Shown here in pieces: positions 53,772 through 64,000 of a stretch of 64,000 nucleotides of DNA; the first letter of the stretch is position 1, and each line of letters opens with the position of its first letter. The DNA is from Frigoribacterium sp. Leaf415. Its GTDB lineage: Bacteria > Actinomycetota > Actinomycetes > Actinomycetales > Microbacteriaceae. Where the stretch lies: assembly GCF_001424645.1 (NCBI RefSeq), contig NZ_LMQR01000001.1, forward strand, positions 1,794,149 to 1,858,148, in the 5' to 3' direction. The position numbers and the translations under genes are program-made. Below the pieces are notes generated by a model. That model saw nothing but the letters and a program-made list of their open reading frames with translations, ran no database searches and was not told the origin of the DNA.

Positions 53772-54690
53772 AGCGGATCCTCGGGTCGAGAAGGGCGTAC
53801 AGCAGGTCGACGAGGAGGTTGGCGATCATGAAGATGATCACCATCACCGCGACGAACGAGACGACGGTGGGGCCCTCGCCGAGCGTGATCGCCCGGTAGA
53901 CGGTGCCGCCGACGCCCTGGATGTTGAAGATTCCCTCGGTCACGATGGCACCGACCATCAGCGAACCGATGTCGACGCCGAGGTAGGTGACCACGGGGAC
54001 GAGCGAGTTGCGCAGGATGTGCACGGTGACGACGCGGCCACGGGTGAGCCCCTTGGCCGACGCGGTGCGCACGAAGTCGGCGCTCGAGTTCTCGGACACG
54101 GAGGCGCGGGTCAGCCGGACGATGTACGCGAACGACACCGAGGCGAGCACGATGGCCGGCAACACCAATTCGTCCCACGGCGCCTGCGAGCTGACCGTCG
54201 TGCGGAACAGACCGAGCTGGATGCCGAAGACGTACTGCAGCAGGAAGCCGATGACGAACGTCGGCACCGAGATGAGCAGCAGGCTGACGACGAGGGCGCT
54301 CGTGTCGAAGAGCTTGCCCTTGCGGAGGCCCGCGATCAGACCCACGACGATGCCGGCGACGGCCTCGAAGAGCAGGGCGAGCATCGCGAGTCGGAACGTG
54401 ATGGGGAACGCGCGGATCAGCTCGTCGACCACGGGACGACCGGAGAAGGTCGTGCCGAGGTCGCCGGTGAACAGGCCGCCGATGTACAGCAGGTACTGCA
54501 CGATGAACGGCTGGTCGAGGTTGTACTCGGCGCGGATGGCCTCGATGACGGCTGGCGACGGGGTCTTGTCACCGAACAGCGCTGCCACGGGGTCACCGGG
54601 CAGTGCGAAGACCATGAAGTAGATGAGGAACGTCGCCCCGAAGAAGACGGGGATCAGTTGGAGGAGCCGGCGTCCGGTGTACCAGAGCAT
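53761..54690 (-). CDS. Peptide ABC transporter permease (DppB type)
   Basis: The 309-residue membrane protein has the DppB-like start (RRLLQLIPVFFGATFLIYF) and the EAA loop TASAKGLTRGRVVTVHILRN. ATG 54690 follows GAGGAAG by six bases. It is separated from the binding-protein gene by about 150 bp that contain an imperfect hairpin, so its expression may be lower than that of the binding protein. A copy of the dispersed 13-bp motif at 54100 encodes LTRAS in a cytoplasmic loop. Confidence 0.94.
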   Translation of the reverse strand: MLWYTGRRLLQLIPVFFGATFLIYFMVFALPGDPVAALFGDKTPSPAVIEAIRAEYNLDQPFIVQYLLYIGGLFTGDLGTTFSGRPVVDELIRAFPITFRLAMLALLFEAVAGIVVGLIAGLRKGKLFDTSALVVSLLLISVPTFVIGFLLQYVFGIQLGLFRTTVSSQAPWDELVLPAIVLASVSFAYIVRLTRASVSENSSADFVRTASAKGLTRGRVVTVHILRNSLVPVVTYLGVDIGSLMVGAIVTEGIFNIQGVGGTVYRAITLGEGPTVVSFVAVMVIIFMIANLLVDLLYALLDPRIRYAK

Positions 54691-54765
54691 CAGGCTTCCT
54701 CGGACGTCTGCGCGTGCATCGTTATCGCAATCGTGTGGAGGGAGGGGTGGGTGGGCCCGCCGAAG

Positions 54766-54797
54766 GGGCCCGGACAGTGCTAGCACTGCCCGGACCC
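54766..54797 (-). terminator. Imperfect hairpin between binding protein and permease genes
   Basis: A 16-bp stem with two mismatched pairs folds around GTGC TA GCAC (54766-54781 with 54782-54797). It sits between the first and second gene of one operon, a place where partial terminators or processing hairpins raise the level of the binding protein over the permease. Nothing else is visible in this gap. Confidence 0.55.
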
Positions 54798-54839
54798 CGT
54801 CGAGCGTCGGTCGAGCGCGTGAGCGACGACCTTACTTGG

Positions 54840-56462
54840 TTACTTGGTGATGTTCTCGTAGATCGGCACGGAGTCCCAGCCGTACTCGACGTTGCTCACC
54901 GTGTCGGCCCAGACACCGTTGACGTTCGCGTACCACAGCGGGATGATCGGCAGGTCCTTGAGGAGGACCTCCTGAGCCTTCTGGTACGAGGCGTTGGCGT
55001 CGTCGACGTCGCTCGCCGCACTGCCCTCGGCGAGCAGGTCGTCGAACTCGGGGTTCGAGTACTTGCCGTCGTTCGAGCTGCCGTCGGTGGCCATCGTCGG
55101 GTACAGGAAGTTGTACAGCGACGGGTAGTCGGCCTGCCAGCCCGAACGGAAGGCGCCGGTCATGGCACCACCCGAGGCGTCGGTGCGGAACTCGGCGAAG
55201 GTCGGGTAGGGCTTGCCCTCGGCCTTGATGCCCAGCGTCTTGGAGATGTTCGCGGTGACCGCGTCCACCCACTCCTGGTGTCCACCGTCGGAGTTGTAGC
55301 CGATGGTGAACGTGGTGTCGCCGTACGGCGAGATCGCGTCGGCCTGGTCCCAGAGGTCCTTGGCCTTGTCGGCGTCGAACGAGAGGACGCTCTCGCCCTC
55401 CAGCTCGTCGGTGTAGCCGGGGATGACGGGCGAGGTGAAGTCCTTGGCCGGCGTCCGCGTGCCCTGGAAGATGACCTTCGTGACGTCGTCGCGGTTGATG
55501 GACATCGAGATGGCCTGACGACGCAGGTTGCCCTCTTCGTCGTCACCGAAGTGCGCCAGGTACTGCGGGATCGTCATGCCCTGGAAGACCGCGGCGGGCT
55601 GGTTGACGTTCGTGTCGGGGAAGTCGCTCTGGTACGTCTGGAACGCCGCCGGGCCGATCTGGTCGAGCACGTCGAGGTTGCCACCCTGCACGTCGGCGTA
55701 GGCCGAGTCGAGCGAGGTGTAGAAGTTGATGTCGAGCCCGCCGTTCTTCGGCTTGCGGTTGCCGTCGTAGTCGGGGTTCGTCTTCAGCTTGATGCCCTGG
55801 TTGTGCGTCCAGGCGCCTTCACCGTCGAGCATGTACGGACCGTTGCCGACCGGGTTCTCACCGAACGCGGCGGGGTCGGCGTAGAACGACTCCGGCAGCG
55901 GCGAGTAGGCCGAGTAGCCGAGGCGCAGGGGGAAGTCGGCCTCGGGGGTGTTGAGCGTGACCGTGAACTCGGTCGGGCTCTCGACGGTGAGGTCGAGGTC
56001 GCTCTGCGCGGTGTCGCTGTAGCCCTTGAAGTTCTCGAAGAACGAGCTGCCGGACGAGTTCGCGACGTTGTCGAAGCTGGCCGCCCAGTTCCAGGCCTTG
56101 GTGAACGACTCGCTCGTGACGTCGGTGCCGTCGGTGAACTTCCAGCCGTCCTTGAGCGTGACGGTCCACACGGTGGCGTCGTCGCTCTCGATGCTCTCGG
56201 CGACCTCGTTCTTGGTGGTGCCGTCGGCGTTGTAGCTGACGAGACCGGCGAAGATCGAGGTGACGATGCGGCCACCACCGGTCTCGGTCGTGTTCGACGG
56301 GACGAGCGGGTTCTCGGGCTCCGTGCCGTTCGTCTTGATGATCGCGGTAGCGTCACCGGACGACGTGTCGTCGTCCCCGCTGCCGCTGGCGCAACCGGTG
56401 AGGACGAGTGCTGCCGTCCCCACGACGGCGACGGCCGACAGGCCCATGCGCGTCTTCTTCAA
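54840..56462 (-). CDS. Peptide/oligopeptide ABC transporter substrate-binding lipoprotein (family 5)
   Basis: The 540-residue protein has a lipoprotein signal (VLTGC lipobox at about residue 24) and the family 5 solute-binding features TLKDGWKFTDGTDVTSESF and AISMSINRDDVTKVIF. It captures peptides outside the membrane. The start is TTG 56462, supported by AGGAGGAAC just upstream. A TAGGCT -10 (56529-56534) and TTGGTG about 18 bases before it form the promoter. Confidence 0.94.
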   Translation of the reverse strand: MKKTRMGLSAVAVVGTAALVLTGCASGSGDDDTSSGDATAIIKTNGTEPENPLVPSNTTETGGGRIVTSIFAGLVSYNADGTTKNEVAESIESDDATVWTVTLKDGWKFTDGTDVTSESFTKAWNWAASFDNVANSSGSSFFENFKGYSDTAQSDLDLTVESPTEFTVTLNTPEADFPLRLGYSAYSPLPESFYADPAAFGENPVGNGPYMLDGEGAWTHNQGIKLKTNPDYDGNRKPKNGGLDINFYTSLDSAYADVQGGNLDVLDQIGPAAFQTYQSDFPDTNVNQPAAVFQGMTIPQYLAHFGDDEEGNLRRQAISMSINRDDVTKVIFQGTRTPAKDFTSPVIPGYTDELEGESVLSFDADKAKDLWDQADAISPYGDTTFTIGYNSDGGHQEWVDAVTANISKTLGIKAEGKPYPTFAEFRTDASGGAMTGAFRSGWQADYPSLYNFLYPTMATDGSSNDGKYSNPEFDDLLAEGSAASDVDDANASYQKAQEVLLKDLPIIPLWYANVNGVWADTVSNVEYGWDSVPIYENITK

Positions 56463-56750
56463 TGTTCCTCCTGATGCGGGAAAGGACGCAGCACTGTGCC
56501 CAGGGGCCGTGCCGCGTTGGATGGTGTGAGCCTAGGCACCCTGTTCGGGCATCACCAAACCCCGGCGTCAACGGTTACACGACGGAAACCAACTCGCGGG
56601 ATCATTGCGTCGACACCCAGTTCGTTGCGTGCGGGGCCTGAAGTTCGCATGAATCGGCTGCGAGAAATCCGCCACCTGGCAGGTATTGTTCTCCGCCACC
56701 GCAGGAGGCGCGGGTCGGCCCACCCACGCCGGTCCCGTACGATCACCCCC

Positions 56751-57578
56751 GTGAGCCGCCCCCACGACCCCGCCTCCGCCGTGACACCGCCCGATGCCCT
56801 CGCACCGCGCCCGGCCCCGATGACGCGCGCGCGCCTCCGGGTCGAGATCGCGATCGTCCTCGGCCTCTCGCTCGGCGCGTCGGCCGTGTACTCGGTGCTC
56901 TCGATCGTGAACCGGCTCACCCAGCAGACCGCTCTCTCGCAACAGACGGCCACGCTGAACTCGCCGCTCAGCAGTCGCGAGTTCTTCGACCTCGCCTACC
57001 AGGTGCTCGGCGTGGCGGTCGACCTCGTGCCGGTGCTGCTCGTGGCCTTCCTGCTGTGGCGCGAGGAGCGGCCCCACCTGGGCCGGCTCGGCGTCGACTT
57101 CTCGCGCGCGGGCCGGGACACCCTCGGTGGCGTCGGCCTGGCCCTCGCGATCGGCATCCCCGGCATCGGCCTCTACCTCGTGGGCAAGGCCTTGGACCTC
57201 ACCGTCACGGTCGTGCCGACGAACCTCGGCGAGCACTGGTGGACCGTCCCCGTGCTGCTGCTCTCGGCCCTGCGGGCCGGGGTGACCGAAGAGGTGATCG
57301 TCGTCGCGTACCTTTTCGCGCGCCTCCGCGACCTCGGCTGGCGGACGTGGCCGATCATCGTGACGGCGGCCCTGCTGCGGGGCAGCTACCACCTCTACCA
57401 GGGGTTCGGCGCGTTCGTGGGCAACGTCGTCATGGGCGTCGCGTTCGGCTGGCTCTACGTGCGCTTCGGCCGGGTGCTGCCGCTCGTCGTCGCACACGTC
57501 CTGATGGACGCGGCCGTCTTCGTGGGCTATCCGTGGGCCGCCACCACCTTCCCGACCCTCTTCGGGCTGCCGTCCTGA
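56751..57578 (+). CDS. CPBP family intramembrane metalloprotease-like protein
   Basis: The 275-residue membrane protein has about seven helices. The CPBP motifs appear as GVTEEVIVVAYLFARL and RGSYHLYQGFGAFVGN, with the glutamates and His of the active site; the usual EExxxR motif has Val instead of Arg. It may cleave prenylated or other membrane substrates or act in signalling. GTG 56751 is exactly seven bases after TACGAT, so I prefer it to the in-frame ATG 56649. The dispersed 13-bp motif (56704-56716) lies just upstream. Confidence 0.8.
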   Translation: MSRPHDPASAVTPPDALAPRPAPMTRARLRVEIAIVLGLSLGASAVYSVLSIVNRLTQQTALSQQTATLNSPLSSREFFDLAYQVLGVAVDLVPVLLVAFLLWREERPHLGRLGVDFSRAGRDTLGGVGLALAIGIPGIGLYLVGKALDLTVTVVPTNLGEHWWTVPVLLLSALRAGVTEEVIVVAYLFARLRDLGWRTWPIIVTAALLRGSYHLYQGFGAFVGNVVMGVAFGWLYVRFGRVLPLVVAHVLMDAAVFVGYPWAATTFPTLFGLPS

Positions 57579-57623
57579 CGCCCCGGGCGGGCCGCCTCGG
57601 ACCGCCACCGACGGAACTGGGTC

Positions 57624-57824
57624 TTGACACCCGTCCGGGGGGCGAGTCTGATGTACGCACGGGTCGCGGCGACCCGAGCTGGCCACACAGCGTGAGCTGT
57701 CCCCCGGGCGTCGATCGGGACGGTCGCCGCTACGTGAACGCCCTCCGCGACACTCGGCGGCCGACGTCCGAGGGACCAAGAGGAAACCGCCAGCACTCGA
57801 CGGGATCGGGTGCTGGCGGTTTCC
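57624..57824 (+). ncRNA. Candidate structured RNA with own promoter and terminator
   Basis: TTGACA (57624-57629) and TCTGAT (57647-57652) are spaced 17 bases apart, a good promoter by local standards. The predicted transcript of about 165 bases folds into GGGTCG/CGACCC, ACAGC-GTGA-GCTGT and CTCGG/CCGAG hairpins and ends at the long stem 57782-57824. No frame is convincingly coding: an upstream ATG at 57651 overlaps the -10, and the open frames run through the terminator. Identity with a known RNA family could not be judged. Confidence 0.4.
57782..57824. terminator. Terminator hairpin after gcvP (bidirectional)
   Basis: A 15-bp perfect stem (57782-57796 with 57810-57824) lies about 32 bases past the gcvP stop on the minus strand. 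On the plus strand it ends in GGTTTCC after the candidate RNA. Confidence 0.75.
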
Positions 57825-57855
57825 CGTCCGACGCGAGGTCGGCGCCGGACGCGAC

Positions 57856-60779
<2,924 letters not shown>

Positions 60780-60783
<4 letters not shown>

Positions 60784-61157
60784 TCGGCGGTCAGCGCGAC
60801 GTACTCGTCGCGCGAGAGCAGGCCCTGGCCGTCGGTCGACGACAGGGTGATCTTGATGAGCCAGCCCTCGCCGAACGGGTCGCTGTTGACGAGGTCGGGG
60901 CTGTCGACGACGGCCTGGTTGGCCTCGAGCACCGTGCCGAGCGCGGGGGCGAACAGCTCGCCGACCGACTTGGTCGACTCGATCTCGCCGACGACCGTGC
61001 CGGTCTCGACCTCGGTGCCCTCGGCGGGCAGGTCGACGTAGACGACGTCGCCCAGCTTGTCGGCAGCGTAGTCGGTGATGCCCACGGTGGCGGTGTCGCC
61101 GTCGATCAGGAGCCACTCGTGCTCGGCGGTGTACTTCAGTGCGGTGAGATCGGTCAT
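60780..61157 (-). CDS. gcvH: Glycine cleavage system H protein
   Basis: The 125-residue lipoyl carrier starts with [11 protein letters not shown] and has the lipoylation lysine in [10 protein letters not shown]. It shuttles the aminomethyl and reducing equivalents between GcvP, GcvT and lipoamide dehydrogenase. A GAAAGGACC-type site precedes ATG 61157; gcvT ends 27 bp upstream. Confidence 0.97.
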
Positions 61158-61184
61158 GGCCGGTCCTTTCGAGGGAGGGGGTGC

Positions 61185-62468
61185 CTAGGAGCGCTTGTAG
61201 AAAGGCAGCGGGACGACGGTGGCGGCGACGGCGGTGCCGCGGACGTCGACGGCCAGCGCGGGACCGCGGTCGACGACGTCGGGGTCGACGTAGGCCATGG
61301 CCACCGGGTGGCCGAGGGTGGGCGACAACGCGCCGCTCGTGACCTCGCCGACGACGGTGCCGTCGTCCGTGACGACGGGGTACCCCGCCCGCGCGGCCCG
61401 ACGCCCGGTGAGCGTCAGCCCGACGAGGACGCGGGCGCCGGCGGCGGGCTCGACGTTCGAGCGCCCGACGAAGTCCTTCGCGGTGTCGACGACCCGGCCG
61501 AGCCCTGCCTGGTCGGGACGCACGTCGAGGCCGAGCTCGTGGCCGTAGAGCGGCATGCCCGCCTCGAGACGGAGCGTGTCGCGGCTGGCCAGCCCCGCGG
61601 GGACGAGCCCCCGGGGTCCGCCGGCTTCGGCGATCGCGGCCCACAGCGACGGGGCGGTCTCGGGGTCGACGTACAGCTCGAAGCCGTCCTCGCCGGTGTA
61701 CCCGGTGCGCGCGATCAGCACGGGGGCGTCGTCGAAGGTGGCCTGCAGCACGCGGTAGTACCGCAGCGTCGACAGCGGGGCGTCGGGCTGGAGGCGGTCG
61801 GCCGTGACGAGTTCGTCGAGCACGCCCTCGCTCTCGGGCCCCTGGACCGCGATCAGCGCGGTGTCGTCGCTCTCGTCGTCGACCGTGACGTCGAATCCGG
61901 AGGCGCGGGTCGCGAGGGCCGCGAACGCCGCCTCGCGGTTTCCCGCGTTGGCCACCACGAGGTAGTCGTGCTCGTCGAGGCGGTAGACGACGAGGTCGTC
62001 GACGATCCCGCCCTCGGCGGCGAGCAGGAGCGAGTACTTCGCCCGCCCGACGGCGATGGTCGAGAGGGTGCCGGCCAGGGCGTGGTCGAGGAAGGCCCCG
62101 GCCTCGGACCCGACGACGGCGATCTCGGCCATGTGCGAGAGGTCGAAGAGCCCGGCGGCGGTGCGGACGGCGTGGTGCTCGGCGAGGTCGGAGTCGTACC
62201 GGACCGGCATCTGCCACCCCGCGAAGTCGGTGAAGACGGCGCCGGCGGCGACGTGGACCTCGTGCAACGGGCTGTAGCGCTCGTCGGGCTCGTCGGGTTC
62301 GTCGGAACCGATCGGGTCGTGGGCGTCGCCCGGCCCCGTGGCGATGCCCTCGGTGCCGTCGTCTGAGAGGACGACGTCGCCGTCGAGCGCGGCGGACGCC
62401 TCGGCACCGCGGAGGTCGTCGTCGTCGGGCCCGGGGGCGGCGGGAAGGTTCGAGGCTGCGTCGGACAT
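61185..62468 (-). CDS. gcvT: Glycine cleavage system T protein (aminomethyltransferase)
   Basis: The 427-residue protein has the GcvT core ([51 protein letters not shown]). It releases ammonia and transfers the methylene to tetrahydrofolate. ATG 62468 has AGGAG upstream and gives an unusual acidic, low-complexity extension of about 80 residues before the usual family start. The dispersed 13-bp motif at 61899 encodes ATRAS. It is first in the riboswitch-controlled operon. Confidence 0.94.
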   Translation of the reverse strand: MSDAASNLPAAPGPDDDDLRGAEASAALDGDVVLSDDGTEGIATGPGDAHDPIGSDEPDEPDERYSPLHEVHVAAGAVFTDFAGWQMPVRYDSDLAEHHAVRTAAGLFDLSHMAEIAVVGSEAGAFLDHALAGTLSTIAVGRAKYSLLLAAEGGIVDDLVVYRLDEHDYLVVANAGNREAAFAALATRASGFDVTVDDESDDTALIAVQGPESEGVLDELVTADRLQPDAPLSTLRYYRVLQATFDDAPVLIARTGYTGEDGFELYVDPETAPSLWAAIAEAGGPRGLVPAGLASRDTLRLEAGMPLYGHELGLDVRPDQAGLGRVVDTAKDFVGRSNVEPAAGARVLVGLTLTGRRAARAGYPVVTDDGTVVGEVTSGALSPTLGHPVAMAYVDPDVVDRGPALAVDVRGTAVAATVVPLPFYKRS

Positions 62469-62582
62469 CGGTGCTCCTGAGAGGGACGGACCGGCCGCCA
62501 GGTGTCTCGGCCGGGAACGGTGCCGTGCGGATGGGGCACGACGGGGCAGCCCTGTCCGGCGGTCCGCCGATCGGGGCTCCCC

Positions 62583-62788
62583 CTCTGTCATGGGCCTGAG
62601 AGCTTCACCGGCCGGGGCCGGTTTTCACCGTGGGCGAGGACCGGCGAGGGGTCTGTCGACCGCCTCGCGCCTCCTGCTTTTCAGAGTGGCCAGTCCGTCG
62701 CGGTACGCGTACCTGAGAGATTGGCGGGGAGCTTGCTCCTTCGGTGCCCGGTCGGCGCAGTCTCTGCGCACCGGAGCTCTCCCGCGAC
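62583..62788 (-). ncRNA. Tandem glycine riboswitch (gcvT element)
   Basis: On the minus strand two glycine-aptamer-like units follow each other. The first begins CGCGGGAGAGCTCCGG, contains CACCGAAGGAGCAA and ends ATCTCTCAGG. The second ends AGCTCTCAGGCCCATGAC. These are the conserved ends and core of RF00504-type glycine aptamers. The element lies 115 bases before gcvT, and glycine binding is expected to turn the operon on. A TAGGCT -10 (62821-62826) lies upstream. The variable arm of the second aptamer contains GGAGGCGCG, resembling the dispersed motif. Confidence 0.9.
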
Positions 62789-62887
62789 GTGTTCGTGGCC
62801 CGATGTTCGATTGTGGCGTCAGCCTAGCGTCGTCGTGTGACGCGCAGGTTTCGGGTGTGCACGCGATTCGAGTCGCCCGGACGACGA

Positions 62888-62921
62888 ACGACGCCCCGAC
62901 CGGGTGCGGTCGGGGCGTCGT
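62888..62921 (-). terminator. Intrinsic terminator after SseB-like gene
   Basis: A perfect 15-bp stem (62888-62902 with 62907-62921) with a GGTG loop lies 18 bases past the stop of the SseB-like gene. It sits between that gene and the riboswitch transcript start. Confidence 0.8.
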
Positions 62922-62939
62922 GGGGTCGTCGTGGCCGCG

Positions 62940-63392
62940 TCAGACGGCGCGCGAGGGCTGCCCCGGCTCGGGCGAACCGGCGGCCTCGTGCTCGGCGACG
63001 AGCTTGCGGACGTCGTCCGCCAGCTGGGCGACGCCCTCGGGCAGCATCTCGAAGCCCTCGCGGTTGCCCGGGTTGACGACGAGGCCGGTCTCGGCCGGGA
63101 TGGCCTGCACGAGTTCGGCCGCCGGAAGGGTCGCCGAGAACTCGGCCACGCCCTTGACCTGCTCGCCGATCATGTCGACGTGGGTGAAGGCGGCGAGCAT
63201 CGGCACGCCCTCGCGGTCGAAGAGCACGGGCTGCAGGTCGTTCAGCGACTCCTGTGCGTCGGTGGCCGTGGCGACGACGACCTGGGCGTTGACGAATTCG
63301 GCGAGCACGCTGTTCATGTCGCCCTCACCCGCCTGGCCCTTGCTGATGGCCTGTTCGAGTGCGGTCTTTTCGCGGTTGTCCGTGTCGGTCAT
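62940..63392 (-). CDS. SseB-domain protein
   Basis: The 150-residue protein has the SseB N-terminal fold pattern (LEQAISKGQAGEGDMNSVLAE split before FVNAQVVV, PVLFDREGVPMLAAFTH and VVNPGNREGFEM). The E. coli namesake is enhanced-sensitivity-related, but the biochemical role is unclear. CAGGCT lies six bases before ATG 63392, suggesting leaderless mRNA. It diverges from the next lipoprotein gene. Confidence 0.85.
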   Translation of the reverse strand: MTDTDNREKTALEQAISKGQAGEGDMNSVLAEFVNAQVVVATATDAQESLNDLQPVLFDREGVPMLAAFTHVDMIGEQVKGVAEFSATLPAAELVQAIPAETGLVVNPGNREGFEMLPEGVAQLADDVRKLVAEHEAAGSPEPGQPSRAV

Positions 63393-63510
63393 CCGGCCAG
63401 CCTGCCGGGCGAACCTCCGTGTCGGCTCAGCGTCCCGCGTGGTGCGCGGCCCCGGTGATCGCTACCCTGTGCAGCATCCCGCCGTGTCGCACCCATCTCG
63501 AGGAGCCCTC

Positions 63511-63999
63511 GTGCCCCGCAGCCTCCGCCTCCGTCCGTCCCACCGAACCGTCGTGCCGGCCGTGACCGTCGCGGGACTGGCCCTCGTGCTTCTCGTGTCC
63601 GGGTGCGCCGGCGGTGAGCCGGCCTCGTCGCCGAGCCCGACGACCGCTTCGTCGGGGACTCCCACGCCGACGGCCTCGGACGACGCGACGGCCCTGCCCG
63701 ACGCCACCGCGCTGCCGACGACCGAGCCGCCCGCCCCCGCCACGGCCCAGGCCCAGGAGGCGCCCCCCGCGTGGCACGCGTGCGTCACGGCGATCGGTCA
63801 GCAGTACCCCGACCTGCCGTACCTGGACGACGTCTGGGCCTACGAGGCCGACGACGTCCGCGACAGCGACACCGGCGCCGAGGCCACGGTGACGATGGGC
63901 CACCTCGCCGACGGCCGGCCGGCCACCGAGTGGCACTGCCAGATCTCCGGCACCCCCGAGTCCCCCGTCGTCGACTCGGTCTCGCCGGCCGACGCCTGA
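63511..63999 (+). CDS. Secreted lipoprotein of unknown function
   Basis: The 162-residue product has a lipoprotein signal (ALVLLVSGC), a Ser/Thr/Pro/Ala-rich linker (about 32-82) and a small C-terminal domain with two cysteines (WHACVTAIGQQYP and EWHCQIS) likely to form a disulfide. GTG 63511 has AGGAG upstream, and TACCCT (63463-63468) is the likely -10. I recognise no family. The frame ends one base before the end of the window. Confidence 0.75.
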   Translation: MPRSLRLRPSHRTVVPAVTVAGLALVLLVSGCAGGEPASSPSPTTASSGTPTPTASDDATALPDATALPTTEPPAPATAQAQEAPPAWHACVTAIGQQYPDLPYLDDVWAYEADDVRDSDTGAEATVTMGHLADGRPATEWHCQISGTPESPVVDSVSPADA

Positions 64000-64000
64000 G

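Noticed and set aside
56649..56750. In-frame upstream ATG for the CPBP gene
   Set aside because: It adds an Arg-rich segment spanning the dispersed 13-bp motif, has no ribosome binding site, and a TACGAT -10 sits seven bases before GTG 56751.
57651..57695. 14-codon leader peptide frame before gcvP terminator
   Set aside because: Its ATG overlaps the predicted -10 hexamer, so it would not be transcribed from that promoter, and no regulated gene follows on the plus strand.
60784..62217. N-terminal extension of gcvP through gcvH and gcvT
   Set aside because: The extended frame gives arginine-rich nonsense while gcvH and gcvT are intact in other frames; ATG 60783 with ATGA overlap is the natural start.

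Overview
This window is a very GC-rich (roughly 70% or more), densely coded chromosomal segment of an actinobacterium, most likely a member of Microbacteriaceae. That placement rests on several features: an AdnAB helicase-nuclease pair, a mycothiol-type deacetylase (MshB), the actinobacterial types of DapC, DapD and DapE, small actinobacterial DUF3107 and DUF3117 proteins, many GTG starts, and many apparently leaderless genes. I see no insertion sequence, prophage, CRISPR array or rRNA; the region reads as core chromosome.

Region 1-4.3 kb holds the 5' part of an HtrA-like protease with a Gln/Tyr/Pro-rich repeat, an aminotransferase, a coupled glycerate kinase and nitrilase-family hydrolase, and the initiator tRNA. 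Region 4.3-24.1 kb is a DNA-repair neighbourhood. It holds a UPF0182 membrane protein, a PDZ/Lon-like protease, a DUF2342 metalloprotease, a cyclodehydratase-like zinc protein, a UvrD helicase, NudC, a kinase-like protein, adnB-adnA, DUF3107, a ferritin-like protein and a DEAD-box helicase. As I recall it, this closely parallels M. tuberculosis Rv3193c-Rv3211.

Region 24.1-36.7 kb carries a PHP phosphoesterase, an EEP-family hydrolase, aminopeptidase P, a copper-associated membrane protein/YcnI/CopC cluster, a run of MgtE-N-type CBS protein, DUF1003 protein and Mrp, a LysR regulator, TatB and an O-methyltransferase. Region 36.7-44.4 kb holds DUF3117, a PIG-V-like mannosyltransferase, the lysine/diaminopimelate genes dapE, dapD and dapC, citrate synthase, ferredoxin and mshB.

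Region 44.4-48 kb is an efeUOB iron-uptake operon preceded by a DtxR/IdeR-like operator. Region 48-57.6 kb contains a lipoprotein, typA, a small secreted protein, a four-gene peptide/oligopeptide ABC importer and a CPBP-family protein. Region 57.6-62.8 kb is the glycine cleavage operon gcvT-gcvH-gcvP behind a tandem glycine riboswitch. The end holds an SseB-like protein and a lipoprotein.

Gene starts fall into two classes. Operon-internal genes use GTGA/ATGA overlaps or AGGAG-like sites. About twenty first-in-transcript genes have a TANNNT-like -10 hexamer only 6-9 bases before the start codon, which implies leaderless mRNAs. The most unusual non-coding signals are a dispersed 13-bp motif (eight exact copies), a perfect 27-bp-arm hairpin after dapD, and a probable structured RNA upstream of the gcvP terminator.
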